The position numbers were made by a program, and so were the translations under genes. This document shows, in pieces, positions 33,973-44,350 of a stretch of 64,000 nucleotides of DNA. Source of the stretch: Actinocatenispora sera (GTDB lineage: Bacteria; Actinomycetota; Actinomycetes; Mycobacteriales; Micromonosporaceae). Every line of letters starts with the position of its first letter. The stretch's first letter is position 1. The notes beneath the pieces are model-generated. The model ran no database searches. It worked only from the letters and a program-made list of their open reading frames with translations, and was not told the origin of the DNA. The stretch is taken from NCBI RefSeq assembly GCF_018324685.1, contig NZ_AP023354.1, positions 3,410,001 through 3,474,000 on the forward strand. Direction: 5' to 3'.

Positions 33973-35244
33973 GTGCCAGCAGTACGCGCAGACTCGGTGT
34001 ACAAGGTGTTCGGTCGCCGACCGGAGCAGGCCGCGAAGGCGCTGGCTTCGGGGGCGAGCCGAGAGCAGGTCCGCGCGCAGGGCGCCACCGCCGCGGTCAT
34101 CGATGCATCGTTCGAGGTGGCGCCGGGTGAGATCTTTGTCGTGATGGGGCTGTCCGGTTCGGGCAAATCGACCCTGATCCGGATGCTCAACGGACTGTGG
34201 CGGCCGACCGCCGGCACCGTCGAGATCGACGGCATCGACATCAGCAAGATGCGGCCCAAGCAGCTCCGCGAGCTGCGCCAACGCAAGGTCAGCATGGTCT
34301 TCCAGCACTTCGCGCTGCTGCCGCACCGCACCGTGCTGGACAACGCCGCGTACCCGCTGGAGGTCAAGGGCGAGCCGACCGCGGTGCGCCGGCAGAAGGC
34401 GCGCGAGGCGCTCGCCATGGTTGGCCTGGAAGGCTGGGAGGAGAGCCTCCCGTCGCAGCTGTCCGGCGGTATGCAGCAGCGGGTCGGGCTGGCCCGCGCG
34501 TTCGCCGCCGGTACCGACGTGCTGCTGATGGACGAGGCGTTCAGCGCGCTCGACCCGCTGATCCGGCGGGACATGCAGACCCAGCTGCTGGAGCTGCAGA
34601 GCCGGCTCGGCAAGACGATCGTGTTCATCACCCACGACCTGAACGAGGCGATGCGGGTCGGCGACCACATCGCGGTGATGCGGGACGGCCGGATCGTGCA
34701 GATCGGTACCGCCGAGGAGATCCTGACCGACCCGGCGAACGACTACGTGGCGCAGTTCGTCGCCGACGTGGACCGCACCCGGGTGCTGACCGCAAGCTCG
34801 ATCATGGAGCCGCCGGTCGCCACCATCGGCGTCGGCGGCGGCCCCCGCGCCGCGGCCAAGACGATGCGGGAGAACCAGATCAGCGCGCTGTTCGTACTCG
34901 GCCGGGACCGCACGCTCGCCGGCGTGGTCCGGGAGGGGCCGACCTCGGAGGCGCTGCGGCACGGCGAGTCGAGCCTCAGCTCGCTGCTGGACCACGACAT
35001 CGTGAAGATCGGCCCGGACACGCCGGTCGCCGACCTGTTCGCGCCGGCCGCGGAGACGCCCGTACCGCTGGCGGTGGTGGACGACGACGACAAGCTGCTC
35101 GGCGTGATCCCGCGGGTGACGCTGCTTGCCGCGCTGGGCAACGGCAGCGAGGAGCCCGTACCGCTGGACGATCCGCCTCCGGGGTTCGACCCGACCGCCA
35201 GCGTGTCCGTCGACCGGGAAGGGGATGCCGATGTCTCTGCCTGA
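33973..35244 (+). CDS. proV: Glycine betaine/proline ABC transporter, ATP-binding protein
   Basis: A 423-aa ATPase of the ProU/OpuA osmoprotectant importers. Walker A is GLSGSGKST (59-67), the Q-loop is VFQHFALLPHRTV, the signature is LSGGMQQRVGLARA, and Walker B is VLLMDEAFSALD. Tandem CBS domains follow (about 270-400), which in such transporters sense ionic strength or c-di-AMP. The GTG at 33973 has AGAGGAG upstream; an in-frame GTG at 33937 has its GGAGG too close. First gene of a three-gene operon; the permease start overlaps its 3' end by 14 nt. Confidence 0.95.
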   Translation: MPAVRADSVYKVFGRRPEQAAKALASGASREQVRAQGATAAVIDASFEVAPGEIFVVMGLSGSGKSTLIRMLNGLWRPTAGTVEIDGIDISKMRPKQLRELRQRKVSMVFQHFALLPHRTVLDNAAYPLEVKGEPTAVRRQKAREALAMVGLEGWEESLPSQLSGGMQQRVGLARAFAAGTDVLLMDEAFSALDPLIRRDMQTQLLELQSRLGKTIVFITHDLNEAMRVGDHIAVMRDGRIVQIGTAEEILTDPANDYVAQFVADVDRTRVLTASSIMEPPVATIGVGGGPRAAAKTMRENQISALFVLGRDRTLAGVVREGPTSEALRHGESSLSSLLDHDIVKIGPDTPVADLFAPAAETPVPLAVVDDDDKLLGVIPRVTLLAALGNGSEEPVPLDDPPPGFDPTASVSVDREGDADVSA

Positions 35245-36193
35245 TCTGGCCACCTCCGGCCCGGCGATCCCGCAGATCCCGATCGGCAGCTGGGCCGACC
35301 ATCTGGTCACCTGGCTCAAGTTCAACATCGGCGTGCTGTTCGACGGCATCAAGTCGGTCGTCGAGACGGTCGTCTCCGGGCTGTCCGACGCGCTGATCGC
35401 GGTGCCGTGGCCGGTGATGATCCTCATCTTCATCCTGCTCGGCCTGTGGCTGCGCACCTGGAAGTTCGCCATCTTCGCGTTGCTCGGCCCGCTGCTGATC
35501 GTGTCGATGCAGCTGTGGGACGACGCGATGATGACGTTGGCGTTGGTGATCGTGGCGGCGGCGGTGTCGCTGGTCCTCGCGATACCCATCGGCATCGCCG
35601 CGGCGCAGAGCGCCTGGGTGTCGCGGATCGTCAAACCGATCCTCGACCTGATGCAGACGATGCCGCAGTTCGTGTACCTGATCCCGGCCGTGATCCTGCT
35701 CGGTCTCGGCCCGGCGCCCGGCCTGGTGGCGACCGTCGTGTTCGCGATGCCACCCGGGGTGCGGTTCACCGAGCTGGGCATCCGGCAGGTCAACCACGAG
35801 GTGGTCGAGGCCGGCGAGGCGTTCGGCGCGTCCCCGTGGAAGGTGCTGCTGCGCATCAAGCTGCCGCTGTCGCTCGGCACGATGATGGCCGGCGTCAACC
35901 AGGTGATCATGTTGACCCTGTCGATGGTCGTGATCGCCGGCATGCTCTCCGCGCCCGGCCTCGGCCAGGACGTGGTCGGCGCGGTGTCGCAGACCGACGT
36001 CGCCGGCGGGTTCCAGAGCGGCCTGGCCGTGGTGATCCTCGCCATCGTCCTGGACCGGCTCACCGCCGGACTGGGCGAACGCGCCGCGCCGGAGGCGCGG
36101 CTCGCCCGCCGGGCGCGTGCGTTGAAACGGCGGCAGGCCAAGGCCCGCGGCGCGAGCACGGACGCCGCCCCGGCGGCCAAGGTGAATGCCTGA
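35231..36193 (+). CDS. proW: Glycine betaine/proline ABC transporter, permease
   Basis: A 320-aa inner-membrane permease. After an N-terminal segment with an amphipathic stretch (20-60), about six to seven membrane helices follow. The cytoplasmic EAA loop that docks the ATPase reads EAGEAFGASPWKVLLRIKLPL (about 192-212). The ATG at 35231 is chosen over the ATG at 35225 because GGAAGGGG is then 6 nt upstream. It overlaps the ATPase gene by 14 nt, so translation is coupled. The C-terminal tail is basic and alanine-rich. Confidence 0.94.
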   Translation: MSLPDLATSGPAIPQIPIGSWADHLVTWLKFNIGVLFDGIKSVVETVVSGLSDALIAVPWPVMILIFILLGLWLRTWKFAIFALLGPLLIVSMQLWDDAMMTLALVIVAAAVSLVLAIPIGIAAAQSAWVSRIVKPILDLMQTMPQFVYLIPAVILLGLGPAPGLVATVVFAMPPGVRFTELGIRQVNHEVVEAGEAFGASPWKVLLRIKLPLSLGTMMAGVNQVIMLTLSMVVIAGMLSAPGLGQDVVGAVSQTDVAGGFQSGLAVVILAIVLDRLTAGLGERAAPEARLARRARALKRRQAKARGASTDAAPAAKVNA

Positions 36194-36283
36194 CAGATCC
36201 CGATGGCGGCAGCCGGCGACCGCCGGTACCGTCGCCCGATCCGGCCGTGCGCGGTCGATCCAGAGGAGAAAGGAACGTCCAAG

Positions 36284-37192
36284 GTGCGACGGAAACTGGT
36301 CGCCCGAGTGGTCGCGGGTGTCGCGGTCGCGTTGACGCTGTCGGCAACGCTGGCAGCGTGCGGGAAGAGCAAGGAGGTCAGCGGCGGCTCGGGTTCGGGT
36401 GAGGACGCCAAGACCGTCACCATCGGCGTGCTGCAGGGCTGGGCCGAGGACCAGGTGGTCAGCGAGCTGTGGAAGCAGGTGCTGGAGAAGAAGGGCTACA
36501 AGGTCACGCTGAAGAACATCAGCGACGCCGGCCCGACCTTCACCGGCCTCGCCGGCGGTGACCTGGATCTGTTCATGGACACCTGGCTGCCCAAGACCCA
36601 CAAGACCTACGTGGACAAGTACGGCAGCCAGATGGAAGACCTCGGCGTCTGGTACGACCAGGCCACGCTGGACATCACCGTCCCGGCCTACATGACCGAC
36701 GTCAACAGCATCGCCGACCTCAAGGGCAAGGCGAGCAAGGTCGACGGCAAGATCGTCGGCATCGAGCCGGGCGCCGGCCTGACCGCGGCCGCGAAGGACA
36801 CGATCAAGGGCTACGGGCTGAGCGACTACACGCTGCAGACCTCGTCGACCACGGCGATGCTGAGCGCGTTGAAGAGCGCGTACGCCTCGAAGAAGCCGAT
36901 CGTGGTCACCCTGTGGCGGCCGCACTGGGCCTACTCCGCGTACAAGCTGAAGGACCTGAAGGACCCGAAGGGCCTGATGGGTGCCAAGGAGAAGATCCAC
37001 ACGTACGCGCACAAGGGCTTCAGCGCCGACCACAAGGAGCTGGCCGGGTGGCTGAAGAACTTCACGATGCCCGACGCGCAGCTCGCGTCGCTGGAGAACG
37101 AGGCGCTGAACAAGCAGTCCAGCAACGTCAGTGCCGGCGTGACCAAGTGGATGAACGAGAACCAGGACTTCGTCAAGCAGATGACTGCCTGA
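36284..37192 (+). CDS. proX: Glycine betaine/proline ABC transporter, substrate-binding lipoprotein
   Basis: A 302-aa exported protein with a lipoprotein signal (LAACGKS, Cys24). The mature part is an OpuAC-type binding protein. Aromatic residues typical of a betaine cage lie in MDTWLPKTH and LWRPHWAYS. It delivers quaternary ammonium or proline-type solutes to the permease. The GTG at 36284 has AAAGGA 9 nt upstream; a longer in-frame reading from 36203 would lack a normal signal. Third gene of the operon, 90 nt after the permease. Confidence 0.95.
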   Translation: MRRKLVARVVAGVAVALTLSATLAACGKSKEVSGGSGSGEDAKTVTIGVLQGWAEDQVVSELWKQVLEKKGYKVTLKNISDAGPTFTGLAGGDLDLFMDTWLPKTHKTYVDKYGSQMEDLGVWYDQATLDITVPAYMTDVNSIADLKGKASKVDGKIVGIEPGAGLTAAAKDTIKGYGLSDYTLQTSSTTAMLSALKSAYASKKPIVVTLWRPHWAYSAYKLKDLKDPKGLMGAKEKIHTYAHKGFSADHKELAGWLKNFTMPDAQLASLENEALNKQSSNVSAGVTKWMNENQDFVKQMTA

Positions 37193-37213
37193 CGTAGCCC
37201 GCGGGTCTTTTTT

Positions 37214-37252
37214 CGGCCGGTCGATTGTCGACATTGCACAATCGGCCGGCCG
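37214..37252. terminator. Bidirectional terminator between proX and the TetR gene
   Basis: A 15-bp stem with one wobble or mismatch position (arms 37214-37228 and 37238-37252) and a 9-nt loop lies between convergent genes. A T6 tract (37208-37213) directly before it follows a short GC palindrome after the proX stop, which could help ending of the plus-strand transcript. Confidence 0.75.
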
Positions 37253-37274
37253 ACATCGTGTCCACCGTGGTGGG

Positions 37275-37883
37275 TCAGGAGCCGGCGCGCAGCGCGGCGA
37301 TGCCCTCTTCCAGCAGGGCCGCCGGGTCGAGGGTCTCCGGCGACTCGGCCCAGCGCAGCACGGCGACCGACGCCACGCCGATGTAGGCGGCCGCGACCGC
37401 CTCGTCGGTGTACCGCGGGGTGTCCCGGCCGGCGCGCTCGGCCAGCGCGGTGGCGATCGCCCGGGTCGACTCGGCCACCCCCTGGATGATCTTGCCGCGC
37501 AGCGCCGGGACGGACAGCACCAGCCGCAGCCGCTGCCGGGTGTCCTCGCCGGCCTCCGCCGCGAACTGCGGCATCAACGCCATCATCGCGCTGTGCAGGG
37601 CGACCAGCGGTTTCTCGTCCGCCGGCCGGTCCAGGACCGCCCGGTAGAACAGCGGGTCGTAGTCGTCGGCGAGGACCACGTCCTCCTTCGTCGGGTAGTA
37701 CCGGAAGAAGGTGCTGGGGGAGACCTCGGCGGCGGCGGCGATCTGCTCCACCGTCGTCTGGTCGTACCCCTGCTCGGCGATCAGCCGCAGCGCGTGATGC
37801 TGGATGGCGCGCCGGGTCTTGAGCTTCTTGCGCTCCCGCAGACCCGGCGCCCCCGCCGGTACGTCAGCCTTCATGCCGTCCAT
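37275..37883 (-). CDS. TetR-family transcriptional regulator
   Basis: A 202-aa regulator. The TetR helix-turn-helix (about 18-65) reads TRRAIQHHALRLIAEQGYDQTTVEQIAAAAEVSPSTFFRYYPTKED. The C-terminal ligand domain is of the type often seen beside exporters. The ATG at 37883 overlaps the 3' end of the DHA2 exporter gene by 20 nt; an ATG at 37874 is an alternative. Co-transcription with the exporter suggests autoregulation and repression of that pump until a toxic ligand binds. Confidence 0.92.
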   Translation of the reverse strand: MDGMKADVPAGAPGLRERKKLKTRRAIQHHALRLIAEQGYDQTTVEQIAAAAEVSPSTFFRYYPTKEDVVLADDYDPLFYRAVLDRPADEKPLVALHSAMMALMPQFAAEAGEDTRQRLRLVLSVPALRGKIIQGVAESTRAIATALAERAGRDTPRYTDEAVAAAYIGVASVAVLRWAESPETLDPAALLEEGIAALRAGS

Positions 37884-39540
37884 TGTGCGGCCCGCCCGTG
37901 GCCAGCGCCGCCGGCTCGGCCCCGGCCGGTCGCGTCGCCGCAGGTTCGGGTACCGGCCGGTCCCGGTTCGGCAGCAGCAGCGCGGCGGCCACCGCACTGA
38001 CCGCGGCCGCGACCGCGCAGACCAGCAGCATCACCGACATGCCGTGCACGAACGCGCCGTCGGCCGCGGCCCGCAGCGGCGCGCCGGCCGGACCCATCCG
38101 GTGCGCCACCTCGGCGGCGCCGCCGACCGATCCGCGGGCGGCGTGCGCCGCCGCCGGCGGCAGTCCGGTCAGCGCCGGGTCGAGCCGGTCCCGGTACGCG
38201 GCGTTCAACACGCTGCCCAGGATCGCGATGCTCAGCGCGGCGCCGACCTGCCGGATCGCCTGCACCAGCGACGAGCCGGTGGCGGCGTCATCGGTACCGA
38301 AGGTGGCGAGCGCCGAGTCCATCGCCGGCGACAGGGCCAGGGAGATGCCGAACCCCTCGATCAGCATCGCCACCGTGGTCAGCCGGTAGCCGCTCGACAC
38401 GTCGACCCGGGACTGCACCATCAGCCCGGCGGTGACCACCAGCAGGCCGCCGGCAACCGGCAGCCGGCGGCCGAACCGCCGGCACAGCCGGTCGCCGACC
38501 GGCGCCGCCACCAGCATCCCGGCGATCAGCGGCAGCAGCCGTACCCCGGCGCCGAACGCGTCGGTGCCGAGCACCACCTGCACGTACTGCGGCAGCACGA
38601 ACACGACGCCGAACAGCGCGAAACCGGCGAGCGTCATCGCCAGCACGCCGACGGAGAAGCGGCGATCGGCGAACAGACCGAGCCGTACCAGCGGTTGCCG
38701 CGCCCGCGCCTGCCAGGCCACGAACCCGGCCAGCAGCGGGACCGCCGCACCGAGCCCGACCAGTACCGGCAGGCTGGTCCAGCCGCGCTCCGGGCCCTCG
38801 ATGACGCCGTAGACCAGCGCGACCAGCCCGAGCGTGGACAGCGCCACGCCGAGCAGGTCGGGCCGGCGGGTCACCGCCCGCGACTGCGGGATGGTCAGCG
38901 CCACCACGATCATCGCGACCAGCACGATCGGCACGTTGATCAGGAACACCGAGCCCCACCAGAAGTGGCCGAGCAGCCAGCCGCCGAGCAGCGGCCCGAG
39001 CGGCAGCCCGAGCATCATCCCGGACACCAGGATCGCCAGCGCCGTCGACGTCGGCAGCGTCCGCCCCCCGCCGCCGACCGCCGTGCCATCGCTACCGCTC
39101 GTGCCGGCGGTGCCGGGCGCCGTGGCGGCGGTGCCGGTCGGCTTGTCGGCGGCGCGGAAGACGGTCGGCACGATCGACAGCGGTACCGACAGCAGCACCG
39201 CGGCACCGATCCCGAGCACCGCGCGTGCGGCGATCAGCTGCGCCGGCGAGTCGACCTCGGCGCAGGCCGCGGACGCCAGCCCGAACACGGCGAGGCCGGC
39301 GAGCAGCACGGTGCGCCGCCCGTACCGGTCGGAGAGCAGGCCCACCGGCAGCAGCAACGCGGCGAGCGCCAGCGTGTACGCGTCGGTGACCCACTGCAGC
39401 TGGGCGTTGCTCGCGCCCAGGTCCTTGCTCAGGGTGGCCAGCGCGACGCTGAGCACCATCGTGTCCAGCCCGACCACCAGTACCGCGAGCCACAGCGCGA
39501 CGAGGATCGCGCCCTGCCGCCCCCGTCCGTACCGGACCAT
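37864..39540 (-). CDS. DHA2-family MFS multidrug exporter (14 helices)
   Basis: A 558-aa membrane exporter with about 14 helices. The family motif A is LLSDRYGRRTVLLAG (about 69-83), and motif C glycine/proline patterns such as MMLGLPLGPLLGGWLLG support a proton-antiport drug exporter of the DHA2 (EmrB/QacA) group. A glycine-rich insert (about 152-172) lies in a loop. The ATG at 39540 has GGGAGG 6 nt upstream, so the extra residues from 39564 are rejected. A sigma-70-like promoter lies 40-60 nt upstream, and tetR follows in the same operon. Confidence 0.92.
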   Translation of the reverse strand: MVRYGRGRQGAILVALWLAVLVVGLDTMVLSVALATLSKDLGASNAQLQWVTDAYTLALAALLLPVGLLSDRYGRRTVLLAGLAVFGLASAACAEVDSPAQLIAARAVLGIGAAVLLSVPLSIVPTVFRAADKPTGTAATAPGTAGTSGSDGTAVGGGGRTLPTSTALAILVSGMMLGLPLGPLLGGWLLGHFWWGSVFLINVPIVLVAMIVVALTIPQSRAVTRRPDLLGVALSTLGLVALVYGVIEGPERGWTSLPVLVGLGAAVPLLAGFVAWQARARQPLVRLGLFADRRFSVGVLAMTLAGFALFGVVFVLPQYVQVVLGTDAFGAGVRLLPLIAGMLVAAPVGDRLCRRFGRRLPVAGGLLVVTAGLMVQSRVDVSSGYRLTTVAMLIEGFGISLALSPAMDSALATFGTDDAATGSSLVQAIRQVGAALSIAILGSVLNAAYRDRLDPALTGLPPAAAHAARGSVGGAAEVAHRMGPAGAPLRAAADGAFVHGMSVMLLVCAVAAAVSAVAAALLLPNRDRPVPEPAATRPAGAEPAALATGGPHNGRHEG

Positions 39541-39576
39541 GTCCGCCTCCCAAAATGACATCAACTCTCAAAATCA

Positions 39577-39605
39577 AGTAGATGCCAAAAGACTTAAACT
39601 GTCAA
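39577..39605 (-). promoter_or_regulatory. Sigma-70-type promoter of the exporter-tetR operon
   Basis: On the minus strand TTGACA (39605-39600) is followed after 17 bp by TCTACT (39582-39577). The block 39551-39606 is strikingly AT-rich for this genome. An AAGT / ACTT dyad with a 12-bp spacer overlaps the core promoter and is a possible TetR operator. Confidence 0.6.
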
Positions 39606-39735
39606 CAGGCCTCGATGCGTGTCGCGGGGAGGTCGGGGAGTGCCGCTCGGCACCGGCCGCGGCAGGGTGCCCGGAGCGCGCGGGCGGATGGTGGGACGGC
39701 CGCCACCTGGGGGGTTGGTGGGGCGGGGCACACCG

Positions 39736-41151
<1,416 letters not shown>

Positions 41152-41409
41152 CTCCGAAACAGACCCTAGGCCCGACCGGCTTCCACCCGATCGCGCGGTA
41201 GCCGCCCGTCCGATGGTCGCGCGAGTAACGGCCATCGCTGCCGCTGCGGCGGGGAAGGTGAGGGGGCGGTACGGCGGGGTTAACCATGCTTCGGGGCGGG
41301 CAAAGAGTCGCGCCGCGGCCTGGTTGGGCCGATCCGGCCGGTGCTAGATCTCGGAGGGATGGACCTGTGGCGCGCCGGCGGGGCGCGCCCCATCCCGTAC
41401 GGAGGCAGC
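41152..41409. other. Intergenic region, DAHP synthase to first phosphoesterase
   Basis: About 260 bp without a supported gene. The Shine-Dalgarno ggagg of the phosphoesterase gene is at 41401-41405. Nothing else recognisable. Confidence 0.5.
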
Positions 41410-42447
41410 ATGGGCGCCGTTGGCCGGACCGGGCGGGCGGGGCGGGCCCGGTGGCGGCTGCTGGCGCTCGCCGCCGCGGTGCTCGCGCTGGCCGGGTGTA
41501 CCGGGCCGACGCCCGGCCACCCGCTCGCCGCGAGGGGCTGGCACGCGCTGACCGGCGCGCACGGTTCCCCGCACCTGCCGAGAGCCCGGGACGAGGATCC
41601 GGCCGACGACCGTGGCGCCACCACCGTGGAGGGCAGCGGCGGTACTCCGGTGGTGGCCGGCGGGCGCACCCCGCGGCCGAAACACGTGGTGGTCGTGGTG
41701 TTCGAGAACAAGAAGGCGAACTCGGTGATCGGCAGCCGGCACGCGCCGTACCTGACCGGGCTCGCGCACCGCGGCGCCTACCTGACCGAGTCGTACGGGG
41801 TGGCGCACCCCAGCCAGCCGAACTACCTGGCGCTGTTCTCCGGCAGTACCCACGGGGTGACCGGGGACCGGTGCCCCGAGCGGTTGCACGCGGACAACCT
41901 CGCCGCGCAGCTGCGGGCGGCGGGGGACAGCTACGCCTCGTACGCCGAGGGCCTGCCGTCGACCGGCTTCACCGGCTGCACGGCGCCGCACTACGACCGG
42001 GCGATCGCGCCGTGGACCGACTTCACCTCGGTACCGGCCGGCACCCAGCGGAGGTTCAGCGCCTTCCCGCGCGACTACGCGACGCTGCCGACGGTCAGCT
42101 TCGTGCTGCCGAACATGTGCCACAACATGCACTACTGCTCGGTGGCCACCGGCGACCGGTGGGCCCGGCGCGCGCTCGACCCGTACGCGCGGTGGGCGCA
42201 GACGCACGACAGCCTGCTGCTGGTGACGTTCGACGAGGACGACGACACCAGAGTGAACCGGATCCCCACCATCCTGGTCGGTCAACCGGTGCGGCCCGGC
42301 CGCTACGCCGAGCACGTCGACCACTACACGATGTTGCGCACCCTGGAGGCGATGTACGGGCTGCGCCCGCTCGGCACCGCCGCCGACCGGCGGCCGCTGA
42401 CCGACGTGTTCCGGCGGCCCGCCGCTCACCCGGCGGTCGTGGGGTGA
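41410..42447 (+). CDS. Secreted phosphoesterase-family lipoprotein, copy 1
   Basis: A 345-aa exported protein with a lipoprotein signal (LALAGCTG). The mature part matches the phosphoesterase family that includes bacterial phospholipases C and acid phosphatase AcpA. The metal and active-site regions are VVVVFENKKAN (Glu-Asn), VAHPSQPNYLALFSGST, LLLVTFDEDDD (acidic pair) and HVDHYTMLRTLEAMYG. It likely cleaves phosphate esters outside the cell. The ATG at 41410 has GGAGG upstream. It is a clear paralogue of the gene at 42896-43846; its last 22 nt overlap the convergent membrane-protein gene. Confidence 0.88.
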   Translation: MGAVGRTGRAGRARWRLLALAAAVLALAGCTGPTPGHPLAARGWHALTGAHGSPHLPRARDEDPADDRGATTVEGSGGTPVVAGGRTPRPKHVVVVVFENKKANSVIGSRHAPYLTGLAHRGAYLTESYGVAHPSQPNYLALFSGSTHGVTGDRCPERLHADNLAAQLRAAGDSYASYAEGLPSTGFTGCTAPHYDRAIAPWTDFTSVPAGTQRRFSAFPRDYATLPTVSFVLPNMCHNMHYCSVATGDRWARRALDPYARWAQTHDSLLLVTFDEDDDTRVNRIPTILVGQPVRPGRYAEHVDHYTMLRTLEAMYGLRPLGTAADRRPLTDVFRRPAAHPAVVG

Positions 42448-42794
42448 TGAAACACGGCTGCGAGGAACGCGACGATCCCGTACAGCAGGACGGTGACGAC
42501 GGCGAGCGCGAGCAGCGCGCCGATCGCGGCGTGGCACACGATGAGCAGCAGCCGCCGGCCCCGGGCGATCCGGGCACCGAGCACTGCGCCGGCGATCGGC
42601 GGCAGCAGCGGCAACCCCTCGGCGATCAGCGCGCCGAGCGGCTCGCCGGACCGGGTCTGCGCCGCGACGAGCGCCACGTAGCCGGCGACGAACCCGGCGT
42701 ACCAGGCGAGCGCGAGCAGCGCCGCGGCCGGCGCGACGAACCACTGCCAGCGCCGTACCTCGACGCTCGCGTCGCCACCCGCCGATTCGTCCAC
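42426..42794 (-). CDS. Hypothetical membrane protein
   Basis: A 122-aa protein with three to four hydrophobic helices (about 19-42, 58-72, 80-115). No family recognised. The GTG at 42794 begins MDESAGGDASVEVRRW, so the N-terminus is probably cytoplasmic. It sits on the opposite strand between the two phosphoesterase copies and overlaps the end of the first by 22 nt. Whether it is functionally linked to them is unknown. Confidence 0.6.
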   Translation of the reverse strand: MDESAGGDASVEVRRWQWFVAPAAALLALAWYAGFVAGYVALVAAQTRSGEPLGALIAEGLPLLPPIAGAVLGARIARGRRLLLIVCHAAIGALLALAVVTVLLYGIVAFLAAVFHHPTTAG

Positions 42795-42895
42795 GTTCCG
42801 GTTGTACCAGTGCTCGGCGACAGCAGCCAGCGACGGCGGGTGACCGACCGGGGGTGGTGGTGGCGGGAACGGCGGGTCGACGGCAGGCTGGGGGA

Positions 42896-43846
42896 GTGAC
42901 GACGGGCCGGACGGTACGGGTGCTGCTGGCGGCGGCGCTCGGCCTGGCGCTGCTCGCCGGCTGCGGCTCGTCCGGCGGCCCGGGCGGCCCGCCCGGCGCC
43001 GCGACCCCGGACGGCGCCGGTTCGCCCCGCACCGCGACCCCAGGCTCCAGTGGGTCGACGGCGGCCGGCACGCCGTCGACGGCTCGTTCCGGTGGCCTCC
43101 CGCGGCCGGCGCACGTGCTCGTCGTGGTGTTCGAGAACAAGGGGTACGACAACGTCGTCGGCAACGCGCAGGCGCCCTACCTCAACCTGCTCGCGAAGCG
43201 CGGCGCGCTGCTGACCGACTCGCACGGCGTCGCCCACCCCAGCCAGCCGAACTACCTGGCGCTGTTCTCCGGCAGTACCCAGGGGGTCACCGACGACTCC
43301 TGCCCGCACACGTTCCACGCCGACAACCTCGGCGCGCAGCTGCTGGCCGCCGGACACGGTTACGCCTCGTACGCCGAGGGGTTGCCGTCGACCGGGTTCA
43401 CCGGGTGTGGCAACGGCAACTACGCCCGCAAGCACGCGCCGTGGACCGACTTCACGAACGTACCGGCGCGCACCCAGCAGCCGTTGCGGGCGCTGCCGAC
43501 CGACTACACGAAGCTGCCGCAGGTCGGCTTCGTCATCCCGGATCTGTGCAGCGACATGCACAACTGCTCGGTGGCCACCGGCGACCGGTGGCTGTCGGCC
43601 AACCTCGGCGGCTACGTCAGCTGGGCGCAGCACCACGACAGCCTGCTGATCGTCACGTTCGACGAGGACGAGGGGACCGGCGCGAACCGCATCCCCACCA
43701 TCCTGGCCGGCGCGCCGGTGCGGCCGGGACGCTACGGCGGCCACGTCGACCAGTACACGATGCTGCGCACGATCGAGGCGATGTACGGCCTGCCCGCGCT
43801 CGGCGCCGCCGCCCACCGAGCCCCGCTCACCGGCGTCTGGCGCTGA
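42896..43846 (+). CDS. Secreted phosphoesterase-family lipoprotein, copy 2
   Basis: A 316-aa lipoprotein (LLAGCGSS) with a Ser/Thr/Gly-rich linker after the lipobox. The phosphoesterase domain keeps VVVFENKGYDN, VAHPSQPNYLALFSGST, LLIVTFDEDEG and HVDQYTMLRTIEAMYG. It closely parallels copy 1 in length, motif order and even DNA: one 47-nt stretch is identical in the two genes. The GTG at 42896 follows a CAGGCT box by 6 nt and a run of G. A tandem duplication of an extracellular phosphatase or phospholipase is the simplest reading. Confidence 0.88.
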   Translation: MTTGRTVRVLLAAALGLALLAGCGSSGGPGGPPGAATPDGAGSPRTATPGSSGSTAAGTPSTARSGGLPRPAHVLVVVFENKGYDNVVGNAQAPYLNLLAKRGALLTDSHGVAHPSQPNYLALFSGSTQGVTDDSCPHTFHADNLGAQLLAAGHGYASYAEGLPSTGFTGCGNGNYARKHAPWTDFTNVPARTQQPLRALPTDYTKLPQVGFVIPDLCSDMHNCSVATGDRWLSANLGGYVSWAQHHDSLLIVTFDEDEGTGANRIPTILAGAPVRPGRYGGHVDQYTMLRTIEAMYGLPALGAAAHRAPLTGVWR

Positions 43847-44059
43847 CCGGTCGGTCAGCCGGTGGCCGGATCGACCCAGACCGGGTCCGGCCGTGGTCGC
43901 CGCAGCCGCGCCAGCGTCGCCGAACGGCACCCGCGGGGCAGCCGCAGGTGGTGTCCTCCCCGTCGGCCCCGCCTGGCGGGCGTTCACCGCCACGCTCAGG
44001 GCCGGCGCTCTCGACGGCCGAGGTCGCCGCCAGGGCGACGGTGGGTGCACGCTGGAGCC

Positions 44060-44278
44060 ATGGCGTGGGCGATCGGCGGAGGCCGGGCGGCGGGAGCGAT
44101 CGCGGAGCTGGTGCGGTTGATCGTGCGGCTGGCGATCTGGCACCTGGCGTTCCGGTTCCTCGGCGGCTTCCTGCAGCAGTACACACACGTGCCGTGGCTC
44201 GGGTCCGTCGTGATCATCGTCGCCGCGTTCGTCCTGGTTCGGCTGGCGATGCGCTGGTATCGCAACCGGCGCCGCTGA
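44060..44278 (+). CDS. Small single- or double-pass membrane protein
   Basis: A 72-aa protein with hydrophobic segments at about 17-35 and 45-63, and a basic C-terminal end (RWYRNRRR). No family recognised. The ATG at 44060 lies 6 nt after a CACGCT box, the leaderless pattern of this genome. It sits between the phosphoesterase pair and the threonine aldolase gene with no evident link to either. Confidence 0.6.
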   Translation: MAWAIGGGRAAGAIAELVRLIVRLAIWHLAFRFLGGFLQQYTHVPWLGSVVIIVAAFVLVRLAMRWYRNRRR

Positions 44279-44350
44279 CCGGTCCCACCAGGTTGTATCG
44301 GCATGGCCCGGACCTGTCGACGCACGGCCGGCAGTGGCAGGATCGCTGCT

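Noticed and set aside
33709-37234. Two long minus-strand frames over the osmoprotectant operon
   Set aside because: Antisense shadows of proV-proW-proX; low-complexity translations.
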